Shown: positions 8,828-15,859 of the stretch, in pieces
Numbering within the stretch: the stretch's first letter is position 1
How the letters are laid out: every line of letters begins with the position of its first letter
Source of the DNA: Pseudarcicella sp.
GTDB lineage: Bacteria; Bacteroidota; Bacteroidia; Cytophagales; Spirosomataceae
NCBI GenBank assembly: GCA_017988135.1
Contig: JAGNSI010000007.1
Location: forward strand, 1 to 36,145
Length of the DNA stretch: 36,145 bases
Direction of reading: 5' to 3'
Notes under the pieces: model-generated
Told to the model about the DNA's origin: nothing
What the model saw: the letters and a program-made list of their open reading frames with translations, nothing else
Database searches by the model: none
Position numbers and translations under genes: made by a program

Positions 8828-9217
8828 TTATTTTTCCCAGCTAAGTACTCCTTTTTTTATCACATAGATAAATCCTGTAAGAAGTAAGCCCATAAATACG
8901 AGCATTTCTATAAACATGGTATTTGCTATTTGTGAAGATTGCTTTACCCATCCCATAAAGTTTACTGCCCATGGATACATAAAGATGATTTCTACATCAA
9001 AAAGCACAAATAATATAGCTACCAAGAAGTATTTTACCGAAATGGGTGTTCTGGCGTCTCCAATCGATTCTATACCGCATTCAAATACGTCGTCTTTTAG
9101 GTTGCTATGCCTTTTTGGCCCAAGCCAGTGTGTGGCTAGCATGGTGGCAACAATGAAACCCAATGCGGCACCAATTTGTACTAAAATGGGTAAATAATCA
9201 GATGGTTGGTAATTCAT
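8828..9217 (-). CDS. nuoA: NADH-quinone oxidoreductase subunit A
   Basis: A 129-residue membrane subunit with three hydrophobic segments, the first gene of the nuo operon. The conserved loop FECGIESIGDART near residue 45 and the FVLFDVEIIFMYPWA helix are diagnostic. The 140-base gap to guaB holds no clear TAnnTTTG promoter; the nearest is a 7/8 match. The operon may therefore have a weaker or regulated promoter, or be read partly from guaB. Confidence 0.96.
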   Translation of the reverse strand: MNYQPSDYLPILVQIGAALGFIVATMLATHWLGPKRHSNLKDDVFECGIESIGDARTPISVKYFLVAILFVLFDVEIIFMYPWAVNFMGWVKQSSQIANTMFIEMLVFMGLLLTGFIYVIKKGVLSWEK

Positions 9218-9357
9218 TTCTAATTAGTAAAAATATTTTTTCAGAAACTTCAATGTTTAGAAGTTCTGTTTTTTGATTTTAAACTGTTTGCTTTTCTTTG
9301 TATTTTTGGCAATTTACTAAGAAATTTCTTTGCTTTAAAATTTAATTTCCAAAAGCT

Positions 9358-10824
9358 TTATGCACTATAATTGGGTGCTTCTTTTGAAATAGTAACATCG
9401 TGTGGGTGACTTTCTCTTACACCTGCAGAAGTTATTTTTACAAATTTTGCTTGTTGCATGCTTGCTATGTCTTTAGCTCCACAATATCCCATTCCAGCTT
9501 TTAGGCCGCCTATCATTTGGAAAATAATTTCTGATACAGCACCTTTGAATGGTACTCTTCCTACTATTCCTTCTGGCACTAATTTTTTAATGTCGTCTTC
9601 GGCATCTTGAAAATACCTGTCTTTTGAGCCATCTTCCATAGCTTCTACTGAACCCATACCTCTGTATGTTTTGTATTTTCGTCCTTCAAAGATGATCATT
9701 TCGCCTGGTGCTTCATCTGTTCCAGCTAGCATAGAGCCTATCATTACTGAGCTAGCTCCTCCTGCGATAGCTTTCACTATATCTCCTGAAAAACGTATTC
9801 CTCCGTCGGCAATGATAGGTACACCAGAGCCTTGAATGGCTTTGGCAGCTTCATATACTGCTGTAAGTTGTGGCATTCCAACACCTGCAATTATTCGGGT
9901 GGTGCAAATACTTCCTGGACCCACGCCTACTTTTATTCCATCGGCACCTGCTTCTACCAATGCTTTGGCTGCTTCACCTGTGGCGATGTTTCCTACTATA
10001 ACATCTAGATTTGGAAATTTGCTTTTTACTGACTTTAGTGCGTCTATTACGCCTTTTGAATGTCCATGAGCGGTATCTATGCTTACGAGGTCTACGCCTA
10101 CTTTTACAAGTGCTTCCACTCTGTCTAATAGGTCTGGCGTAACGCCTACTGCTGCGCCTACTCTTAGTCTACCCAAGCTGTCTTTACAAGCATTAGGATG
10201 GCTTTTTCTTTTGAGTATATCTTTGTAGGTGATGAGACCAATAAGTTTTGAGTTGCTATCTATGATAGGTAATTTTTCTATTTTATGCTCTTGCAACATG
10301 CTTTCGGCATCTTCCATAGATATGCCTTCACTGGCTGTAATCAAGCTGGCGCTGGTCATGATGTCTACTACAGACTTGCTCATGTCTTTTTGAAAGCGTA
10401 AATCTCTATTGGTGACGATACCTACCAGTTTTCCATCGGTGTCTACTACGGGTATGCCTCCGATTTTGTATTCTTTCATTATTCTGAAAGCATCGCCGAT
10501 GTTTTGTTTGTTGGTAAGGGTGATGGGGTCTATTATCATTCCTGATTCAGACCTTTTTACTTTTTTGACTTGTGCCGCTTGTTGGGCTATAGTCATATTT
10601 TTATGTATGATTCCTAATCCACCTTCTTGAGCCATAGCTATTGCTAAGTCTGCTTCAGTAACGGTATCCATTGCAGCCGATACTATAGGTGTATTGAGTA
10701 CGATGTTTCTAGTGATTTTAGATTGTGTACTGGTGTCTCGTGGAAGTACTTCAGAGTAAGCTGGTAAAAGCAATACGTCGTCGTAGGTAAGTGCTTCGAA
10801 AAGGAATTTTGATGAGTCTAACAT
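9358..10824 (-). CDS. guaB: Inosine-5'-monophosphate dehydrogenase
   Basis: A cytoplasmic enzyme, 488 residues, that oxidises IMP to XMP with NAD+, the first committed step of GMP synthesis. A TIM barrel is interrupted by two CBS domains (roughly residues 90-205). The catalytic loop [15 protein letters not shown] with the active-site Cys and the flap segment [10 protein letters not shown] are present. The frame is open up to 10878, but the ATG at 10824 is chosen: it gives the usual IMPDH N-terminus ([22 protein letters not shown]), and the 18 extra residues would begin upstream of the likely promoter at 10857-10864. Confidence 0.97.
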   Translation of the reverse strand: MLDSSKFLFEALTYDDVLLLPAYSEVLPRDTSTQSKITRNIVLNTPIVSAAMDTVTEADLAIAMAQEGGLGIIHKNMTIAQQAAQVKKVKRSESGMIIDPITLTNKQNIGDAFRIMKEYKIGGIPVVDTDGKLVGIVTNRDLRFQKDMSKSVVDIMTSASLITASEGISMEDAESMLQEHKIEKLPIIDSNSKLIGLITYKDILKRKSHPNACKDSLGRLRVGAAVGVTPDLLDRVEALVKVGVDLVSIDTAHGHSKGVIDALKSVKSKFPNLDVIVGNIATGEAAKALVEAGADGIKVGVGPGSICTTRIIAGVGMPQLTAVYEAAKAIQGSGVPIIADGGIRFSGDIVKAIAGGASSVMIGSMLAGTDEAPGEMIIFEGRKYKTYRGMGSVEAMEDGSKDRYFQDAEDDIKKLVPEGIVGRVPFKGAVSEIIFQMIGGLKAGMGYCGAKDIASMQQAKFVKITSAGVRESHPHDVTISKEAPNYSA

Positions 10825-10856
10825 GGCAAATATCGTTGATACTGTTATTTGCAAGA

Positions 10857-10864
10857 CAAAATTA
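10857..10864 (-). promoter_or_regulatory. Likely guaB promoter -7 box (TAATTTTG)
   Basis: On the minus strand the octamer TAATTTTG matches the Bacteroidota TAnnTTTG -7 consensus. It lies 33 bases upstream of the chosen guaB start, which would give a leader of roughly 25 bases. The region about 19 bases farther upstream is T-rich without a clean TTTG. Confidence 0.5.
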
Positions 10865-11105
10865 CTGCTTTTTTTCAAAAATAAAAATTGTAGCTCTCTA
10901 AATGTAAAATTATCATCTTTTATAACACCAAAATAAGGATTTATATATTACATAATTGGTTTGTTGTGAGTTGTTTGTATATGCTTGTTGTTTGTAAATA
11001 TGGGTTGAAAATATATATCTTAATCATTGATGACTTGATTTTTCTACCAAATTTTAATGGGAAAATTTCAAACAAAATTATCTGACTTGTTGAAATACAT
11101 AAAAG

Positions 11106-11138
11106 GGCTACTTTGGGGCTACTTTAGGTCTACTTTGA
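11106..11138. repeat. Three copies of an 11-bp tandem repeat
   Basis: The heptamer CTACTTT recurs at 11108, 11119 and 11130, an exact 11-base period. The units are close to GGCTACTTTGG with one to four changes. The period is about one helical turn, so all copies face the same side of the DNA. The function is unknown. Confidence 0.6.
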
Positions 11139-11319
11139 CTTTTGAAATAAGTTATTTTATGATAATTGTAATGTTATTGCAGAGCTAACTATCAACACAG
11201 GAATTTAGATTGGAATAGTTATATTTTTATTTGATTAATTTTTAATAAAGTAAAGCGTACATTATTAAAATTTTCACATATTCTTTTTTAAAAAGCACTG
11301 TAATGATAAAATGTAATAT

Positions 11320-11327
11320 TAGATTTG
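11320..11327 (+). promoter_or_regulatory. Candidate -7 box (TAGATTTG) for the Mrr-type gene
   Basis: TAGATTTG fits the TAnnTTTG consensus of Bacteroidota promoters. It sits 108 bases before the ATG at 11436. The -33 region about 19 bases upstream reads ACTG, a weak match. The long leader would include GTTAG...CTAAC (11366-11385), a possible short stem. Confidence 0.35.
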
Positions 11328-11435
11328 TACAAATAAATTTAAATAGTACTGCTAAACTTTCGAATGTTAGCGAGTTGTGTCTAACGCTATGAAACATCCT
11401 AAAAGTATTAAACAGACAGACAAATAAAAGAAAAT

Positions 11436-12350
11436 ATGATTCCAGACTATCAGACTTTAATGTTACCTCTTCTTAAACTTGTGTCCGACAAGCAAGAACA
11501 TAAATATCGTGATTTAATCGAAAAATTGGCTATAGATTTTCAACTAACAGAAGTTGAAAGAAAAGAACTTTTAGATAGTGGAAATCAATCTATATTTGAT
11601 AATCGTGTAGGTTGGGCAAAGACATATTTGAAAAAAGCAGGACTTCTTGAATCACCCAAACGAGCAACTTTTGTAATAACCGAAACGGGACTTATAACTT
11701 TAAAGAATAACCCAAATAGAATTGATGCAAAATATTTGCGTAAATTTCCATCATTTTTAGAATTTCAAAAAGCAAGTAGAAACGAAAACGATACAGAAGA
11801 AGAAATAATTAATGTAGAGACAAATCATCAGACACCAGACGAAAACTTTGACAAGGCTTATCAAAGAATTAGAAAATCATTAGCATCTGAGTTGCTGAAC
11901 AAAGTGTTTGAATTTTCACCTACTTTTTTTGAGCGGCTGGTTGTAGAACTTGTAGTAAAAATGGGTTATGGTGGTTCTATCAAAGAAGCAGGAAGAGCAA
12001 TTGGGAAAAGTGGAGACGAAGGAATCGACGGAATTATTAAGGAAGATAAACTTGGTCTTGATATAATCTATATTCAAGCAAAACGTTGGAAACCAGGAAA
12101 CGTGGTTGGCAGACCTGAATTGCATAAATTTGTAGGAGCATTAGCAGGGCAAGGTGCGAAAAAAGGAATATTCATAACGACATCAAACTTTACAAAAGAA
12201 GCATTAGAATATACTCCAAAAAACGAAACGAAAATAGTACTTATAAATGGTGAGCAACTTTCTCAACTTATGATAGACTACAATCTTGGTTGCACAACTC
12301 AAGAAACATACGAACTAAAAAAAATTGACATCGATTACTTTGAAGAATAA
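11436..12350 (+). CDS. Mrr-type restriction endonuclease (type IV-like)
   Basis: A 304-residue protein with an N-terminal winged-helix Mrr_N domain (about residues 5-90), an acidic linker (about 115-135), and a C-terminal PD-(D/E)xK nuclease domain of the Mrr_cat family (about 155-275). The catalytic core is visible: GDEGIDGII with D198, then IIYIQAKRW with Q214-A-K216. Family members cut DNA with foreign methylation, so this is probably a defence or self-DNA surveillance enzyme. No methyltransferase or specificity gene is adjacent, which fits a type IV role. The target modification cannot be predicted. Confidence 0.88.
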   Translation: MIPDYQTLMLPLLKLVSDKQEHKYRDLIEKLAIDFQLTEVERKELLDSGNQSIFDNRVGWAKTYLKKAGLLESPKRATFVITETGLITLKNNPNRIDAKYLRKFPSFLEFQKASRNENDTEEEIINVETNHQTPDENFDKAYQRIRKSLASELLNKVFEFSPTFFERLVVELVVKMGYGGSIKEAGRAIGKSGDEGIDGIIKEDKLGLDIIYIQAKRWKPGNVVGRPELHKFVGALAGQGAKKGIFITTSNFTKEALEYTPKNETKIVLINGEQLSQLMIDYNLGCTTQETYELKKIDIDYFEE

Positions 12351-12853
12351 TAAAATATAAAAATGCACAACAAATAATATCTAAACCCGTGGAAGTTAAG
12401 AATGCCAATCCAAGTAGTAATATTCTACAAACGGTATAGTCTACTCATTTGGTAGCGGTTTTATAATTTAGTACTATGAAGAATTATTCGTAGTCTTTTT
12501 TTTTGGTTTAAATTAAAAATAAGAATTTGTAGACTTGTTCGCTTCATGGTTCATTTTTTAATACCCAATGTACCGGTATTAGAATCAACATTCCGTTCGA
12601 ATTCTTTGCATACAAGTAAACAATTTGCTTTTCAAATGATTTTAATTCGAACAATTAATATTTGTAACAAATCAAAGAAATGTATATTCTATTACGGTTT
12701 AATATGTAAGAAATAGTTTAGGGTCGTGTTTTCGATTAAAATTAGCTGTATGCTTTTTAATGTTTTTTTTAAGCCGATACTTTTAACTAACGTGAGTAAT
12801 GTTTTGAATTTCTTTTCAAAGTAAAATTTTAGCTTATGTTTTCTTATTAATCT
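12351..12853. other. Non-coding gap between the Mrr-type gene and the gbsR-like gene
   Basis: About 500 bases with many stops in all frames and no recognisable gene, RNA or strong terminator. A GCACAACA (12365-12372) just after the nuclease gene is roughly complementary to AGTTGTGT (11374-11381) before it. A 7/8 match to the -7 consensus, TATGTTTT, lies at 12835-12842 and could drive the regulator gene. Confidence 0.5.
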
Positions 12854-12878
12854 GTTTTATTTCCTAAAATAATAGGAA
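12854..12878. promoter_or_regulatory. Candidate operator: 18-bp repeat copy 1 with palindrome TTCCTA-N6-TAGGAA
   Basis: Bases 12854-12871 (GTTTTATTTCCTAAAATA) are repeated exactly at 13418-13435. This copy extends into a perfect 6-bp inverted repeat, TTCCTA (12861-12866) and TAGGAA (12873-12878), separated by 6 bases. It lies 29 bases before the ATG of the regulator gene. The layout fits an autoregulatory operator of a dimeric winged-helix protein; binding itself is inferred. Confidence 0.5.
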
Positions 12879-12907
12879 GTATGAAATTTTTAACATACAT
12901 TTACATC

Positions 12908-13405
12908 ATGAATTATAAAGAAACACAAAACGAATTTGTTCAGCTTTGGGGTAGATTTGGTTCCAATTGGGGTATAAATAAGGCAATGGCTCAAATTCAT
13001 GCTTTGTTGCTTTCTGTAGAAAATCCTTTAACTACAGACGAAATTATGCAACAACTTGAAATATCTAGAAGCAATGCTAATTTAAACATTCGTGCATTAT
13101 TGGATTGGGGTTTAATTTATAAAAAACATGTCCCTGGTGACAGAAAAGAGTACTTTGTAGGTGAGAAAGACATGTGGGATGTTGCCATAAAGATTATGTC
13201 TGAAAGGCGTAGGAGGGAGGTTGAGCCCATAGTGAAAGAATTGAAACAGTTGTCAGACTTTGAAGCAAATACTTTTGAAGAAAAGAACTTCAAAAAACTA
13301 TTGAATGACACAATAGACTTGTCAGAAAAATTAACAGGTGTTGGAAAAATGGTAGAAAAGGCTGATAAGTTTAGTTTCTTTAAGTGGATTGTAAAGGGTT
13401 TTTGA
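12908..13405 (+). CDS. GbsR/MarR-family transcriptional regulator
   Basis: A 165-residue winged-helix regulator. The N-terminus (FVQLWGRFGSNWGINKAMAQIHALLL) and the helix-turn-helix ISRSNANLNIRALLDWGLIYK (about residues 58-78), followed by the wing around GDRKEYF, are typical of the GbsR branch; the C-terminal half is a helical dimerisation/effector region. The open frame begins at 12881, but the ATG at 12908 starts at the family N-terminus. It is followed after 48 bases by two small membrane-protein genes. A motif shared by the upstream regions of this gene and the next suggests that the regulator controls itself and them. Effector unknown. Confidence 0.85.
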   Translation: MNYKETQNEFVQLWGRFGSNWGINKAMAQIHALLLSVENPLTTDEIMQQLEISRSNANLNIRALLDWGLIYKKHVPGDRKEYFVGEKDMWDVAIKIMSERRRREVEPIVKELKQLSDFEANTFEEKNFKKLLNDTIDLSEKLTGVGKMVEKADKFSFFKWIVKGF

Positions 13406-13417
13406 CTCTTTTTTTAA

Positions 13418-13442
13418 GTTTTATTTCCTAAAATATTCGTAA
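13418..13442. promoter_or_regulatory. Candidate operator: 18-bp repeat copy 2
   Basis: An exact second copy of the 18-bp motif at 12854-12871. The inverted repeat is less perfect here: TTCCTA (13425-13430), 6-base spacer, then TCGTAA, 4 of 6 matches to TAGGAA. It lies in the 48-base gap between the regulator and the first membrane-protein gene, 11 bases before that ATG. Confidence 0.45.
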
Positions 13443-13453
13443 ATACAGAATTT

Positions 13454-13810
13454 ATGATAGCTATTTTAACTTATATTATTTATCTAATTGTCAGCACTTA
13501 TGTAGCTATAATAGTAGGTAAAAAGCTTCATAGAGACGGGAGTATTTGGTTGGAATCGATAGTAAAAGAAAAGTCGTTTTCTGATAAAATAAATAATTTA
13601 CTTTTGATGGGATATTATTTAGTAAACATAGGTTATATATTTTATGCCATTATATCTTTTGGAGAATTACAAACATACTCCGATATCCTTAGGGTTTTAT
13701 CTAATAAAATTGGAGTTATATTATTGATTTTAGGGTACTTGCATTATCAGAATTTAATTTTTATATATATTTTTTACAATTTAAACTTTATAAAAAAATG
13801 GAAACTTTAA
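13454..13810 (+). CDS. Small membrane protein, paralogue A of an adjacent pair
   Basis: A 118-residue protein with three likely membrane helices (about residues 1-22, 48-70, 85-110). I do not recognise a named family. It aligns along its whole length with the next protein: the pair share a first helix, a charged loop of about 25 residues, the LLMGYYLVNIGYIFYA-type second helix and an LSNKIGVILLILG third segment (LSVKIGGFTIFMG in the partner). It follows the GbsR-like regulator and its 3' end overlaps the partner by 13 bases, so the two are probably translated together and may form a heteromer. Membrane function unknown. Confidence 0.75.
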   Translation: MIAILTYIIYLIVSTYVAIIVGKKLHRDGSIWLESIVKEKSFSDKINNLLLMGYYLVNIGYIFYAIISFGELQTYSDILRVLSNKIGVILLILGYLHYQNLIFIYIFYNLNFIKKWKL

Positions 13811-14184
13811 CCATAATAACTTACGCAATTTATGCTTTATTTGTAGCTCTGCTTACTGTGTTTGTAGCTAAACTACTTTTTAAAAACAGTCAAACTTTTA
13901 TGATTAGGATTTTTGACAACAAAGAAGATCTCGCATTAGCGACCAACAAACTTTTCGAAGTAGGTTTTTTCTTATTTGGCTTCGGAATAGGTCTTTGGTA
14001 TCTTGCTGTAGATGATACAATAGCTAGTACAAAAATTCTTTTTGAGGTTTTAAGTGTTAAAATCGGAGGATTTACAATTTTTATGGGTGTTATGCTATTT
14101 GGTAATTTATTTATGTTTTTTAGAGGTCTTAAAGCTAGAAAAAGAGCAGATGAAACAAAGTTGGCAACTGCCTTAAATAATTAA
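13798..14184 (+). CDS. Small membrane protein, paralogue B of an adjacent pair
   Basis: A 128-residue protein with three predicted membrane helices (about residues 1-27, 50-70, 88-110) and a basic C-terminal tail (KARKRADETK). It is homologous to the preceding protein but clearly diverged. Its ATG lies within the last codons of the upstream gene (13-base overlap in another frame), indicating translational coupling. A strong terminator follows 20 bases after the stop, closing a regulator plus two-membrane-protein unit. No function can be assigned from the sequence. Confidence 0.78.
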   Translation: METLTIITYAIYALFVALLTVFVAKLLFKNSQTFMIRIFDNKEDLALATNKLFEVGFFLFGFGIGLWYLAVDDTIASTKILFEVLSVKIGGFTIFMGVMLFGNLFMFFRGLKARKRADETKLATALNN

Positions 14185-14204
14185 ATGAAATATACTTTTA
14201 TAGG

Positions 14205-14243
14205 AATCTGCACTCTTAAAAATGACCTTTAAGAGTGCAGATT
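14205..14243 (+). terminator. Strong intrinsic terminator after the membrane-protein pair
   Basis: Bases 14205-14220 pair perfectly with 14228-14243 (16 bp, core CTGCACTCTT/AAGAGTGCAG) around a 7-base loop. A T run follows directly (14242-14248). It ends the gbsR-like unit. Confidence 0.9.
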
Positions 14244-14248
14244 TTTTT

Positions 14249-14847
14249 ACTTTTAAAAATAATATTATCTAAATCTATTTTTAATAGATTCAATTTATAA
14301 ATATGATTAATTCTAAAAATAACTATAAACTAAAATTAGTAAAAAATATGACTGACTCAATAGATTAAAATAGTTAAGTGGATAGTGAAGAAATAATGAG
14401 AAAAAGAGCTTTTGCTATTTGTTTTATTCTGTTTAAAGGCTTTTATAAACCTAGAAAGACTTCCCCTATTGAAATTCATTTACTGTACTTAAATTAAGAT
14501 TTTAAGCGAAAATAAGAATAATATTTCCCATTTAAATTTAATGGCATCGGCTTTTAAAACCTTAATTTAGATTGCTAATATTTGAGGAGTTAAATTAGTA
14601 AATTCTGAAATATACCTAACTTATCAGCTTTAAATCATTTAAAGTATTTTACGGATTTACTTATTTAAAAGAAGTAGTATCAAAAACACAAAATGCTAGC
14701 TGGGAGAATGTTCAATCTATAAGTGAAGACACGAAGTTATTTTTGTTAAAAAAAGCAAACGTGTTTAATATTGCGTGATAGACTATTGCCTTAATATATT
14801 TAAAATTAGAATTTGCTATAGTAAAATACTTTAAATAAACATAAAAC
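14249..14847. other. Non-coding gap before the nusG terminator, with a possible gene remnant
   Basis: About 600 AT-rich bases without a gene carrying a normal start. A start-less open frame at 14620-14778 encodes about 52 residues of protein-like composition (for example KTQNASWENVQSISEDTKLF) and could be the decayed end of a lost gene; no family was recognised. A 33-codon ATG frame at 14396 looks like chance. Confidence 0.4.
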
Positions 14848-14879
14848 AAAAAAGACTGAAAATGATTTCAGTCTTTTTT
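14848..14879 (-). terminator. Intrinsic terminator directly after nusG
   Basis: A perfect 14-bp stem (14848-14861 with 14866-14879, core AGACTGAAA/TTTCAGTCT) with a 4-base loop. On the minus strand the stem ends in TTTTTT and begins 4 bases past the nusG stop, so the operon ends here. It is symmetrical enough to work in both directions. Confidence 0.88.
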
Positions 14880-14883
14880 GTTT

Positions 14884-15438
14884 TTATTTTTCTACTTGAT
14901 TATAGCTCAGCTCAACTCTAGTATCTCTACCAAATATTTTCACTAAAACAATCAATTTTTTCTTATCGTCATGTATTTCTTCAACTGTACCTTCAAAACC
15001 TTGAAAAGCATCGTCAAGTACTTTAACTGTTTCGCCTTTTACAAAAGATAGTGATGCATATTCTTCTGTAGAGCCTACTTCATCTATTTTACCTAAAATT
15101 CTGGTTACTTCAGATGCTCTAAGTGGAATAGGTGTTTTGGTAGTCATTCCATCTTTCCAGCTCAAAAATCCAATTACCCCTGGCATAGAAGTGATAATGT
15201 GGCTCACTTCTCCATAAGTAATATCAGCTTCTATAAAAATATATCCAGGGAAAAGTGACTTTTCACGTATGTTTTTCTTTCCGTTTCTTAGTTCTATTAT
15301 TTTCTCTGAAGGTAATACAATCTGAGGAATATAGTCTTTAAGACCCTGTCTAGCAATTTCATTTTCAAGATAAGTTTTTATTTTTTTTTCTTGTCCTGAT
15401 ACTGCTCTTAAAACATACCAATTGGTCTCTGCTGCCAT
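14884..15438 (-). CDS. nusG: Transcription termination/antitermination protein NusG
   Basis: A 184-residue cytoplasmic factor that binds RNA polymerase and couples it to Rho or to the ribosome. The NGN domain (NWYVLRAVSGQEKKIKTYLEN at the start, FPGYIFIEA near residue 63) is followed by a KOW domain (FVKGETVKVLDDAFQGFEGTVEEI, about residues 129-152). It ends the tuf-secE-nusG operon: a terminator comes 4 bases after the stop, so the ribosomal protein genes rplK-rplA that usually follow are not here. Confidence 0.97.
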   Translation of the reverse strand: MAAETNWYVLRAVSGQEKKIKTYLENEIARQGLKDYIPQIVLPSEKIIELRNGKKNIREKSLFPGYIFIEADITYGEVSHIITSMPGVIGFLSWKDGMTTKTPIPLRASEVTRILGKIDEVGSTEEYASLSFVKGETVKVLDDAFQGFEGTVEEIHDDKKKLIVLVKIFGRDTRVELSYNQVEK

Positions 15439-15471
15439 CTGAAATTAAATATTTTGTTCTTAATGCAAAAA

Positions 15472-15669
15472 TTATTTTGCAATACTATTATAATAAAAGT
15501 CTAATCCTGAATGGAAAGCTGTATCTATCAAACCTACCAAAAGGGCAAATATAATAGAAGCAACCAAAACCAAAGAAGAGCTAGCTTGGAGTTCTGCCAT
15601 TTTAGGCCAAGTTACATTCTCTGTTACTTCTACCCAAGAATCTTTAACGTACTGAATTAGCTTATTCAT
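15472..15669 (-). CDS. secE: Preprotein translocase subunit SecE
   Basis: A 65-residue single-span membrane protein that stabilises SecY in the Sec translocon. The conserved amphipathic segment with VTWPKMAELQAS (about residues 18-29) precedes one transmembrane helix (about 31-50). The short single-helix form is normal outside enterobacteria. It lies 33 bases before nusG, the canonical partner order. Confidence 0.95.
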   Translation of the reverse strand: MNKLIQYVKDSWVEVTENVTWPKMAELQASSSLVLVASIIFALLVGLIDTAFHSGLDFYYNSIAK

Positions 15670-15739
15670 AAATATTTTTAGTTTAAATCTAAGATTTAAA
15701 TTTTATTTTCAACTAAGGATATAATTAGAAATAAAATAG

Positions 15740-15810
15740 CACGGGCGCTAAGATTCGAACTCAGACTAAAGGTGTTGGAGACCTTTGTACTACCCTTATA
15801 CTACGCCCGT
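15740..15810 (-). tRNA. trnW: tRNA-Trp (CCA)
   Basis: The minus strand folds into a 71-base cloverleaf: acceptor ACGGGCG/CGCCCGT, D stem GTAT/GTAC, anticodon stem AAGGT/ACCTT with loop CTCCAAC (anticodon CCA), T arm CTGAG-TTCGAAT-CTTAG, discriminator G. CCA is not encoded. It lies between tuf and secE, as in many bacteria. Confidence 0.95.
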
Positions 15811-15813
15811 AAT

Positions 15814-15843
15814 TTAGAGTGTTCAACTATATGAACACTCTAA
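15814..15843 (-). other. 12-bp hairpin between tuf and tRNA-Trp
   Basis: Bases 15814-15825 pair perfectly with 15832-15843 (core GAGTGTTCA/TGAACACTC, 6-base loop). It lies between the tuf stop and the 5' end of tRNA-Trp. There is no U-tract on the minus strand, so it is more likely an mRNA-stabilising or tRNA-processing structure, or a partial terminator, than a full stop. Confidence 0.6.
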
Positions 15844-15859
15844 TATTATTTATTGAGAA

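Larger units (their letters stand above)
10865..11435. other. Non-coding gap between guaB and the Mrr-type gene
   Basis: About 570 AT-rich bases with no convincing gene on either strand. It holds the upstream DNA of two divergent genes, a small 11-bp tandem repeat (11106-11138), and a TAGATTTG box (11320-11327) that fits the TAnnTTTG promoter consensus for the plus-strand gene. A 34-codon minus-strand open frame (start near 11029) was read but resembles nothing known. Confidence 0.6.

Noticed and set aside
10900-11029. A 34-codon minus-strand frame (start near 11029) upstream of guaB
   Set aside because: Its composition and lack of any known motif suggest chance; it would also run into the guaB promoter region.
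11366-11390. Integron attC-like site before the Mrr-type gene (GTCTAAC and GTTAG)
   Set aside because: Only one half-site fits the core pattern and no integrase or second cassette is present.
14370-14400. A stretch reading VKWIVKK-stop that resembles the FKWIVKGF end of the GbsR-like regulator, as if from a decayed second copy
   Set aside because: Only about six residues match and an in-frame stop lies just upstream; this can arise by chance in AT-rich DNA.
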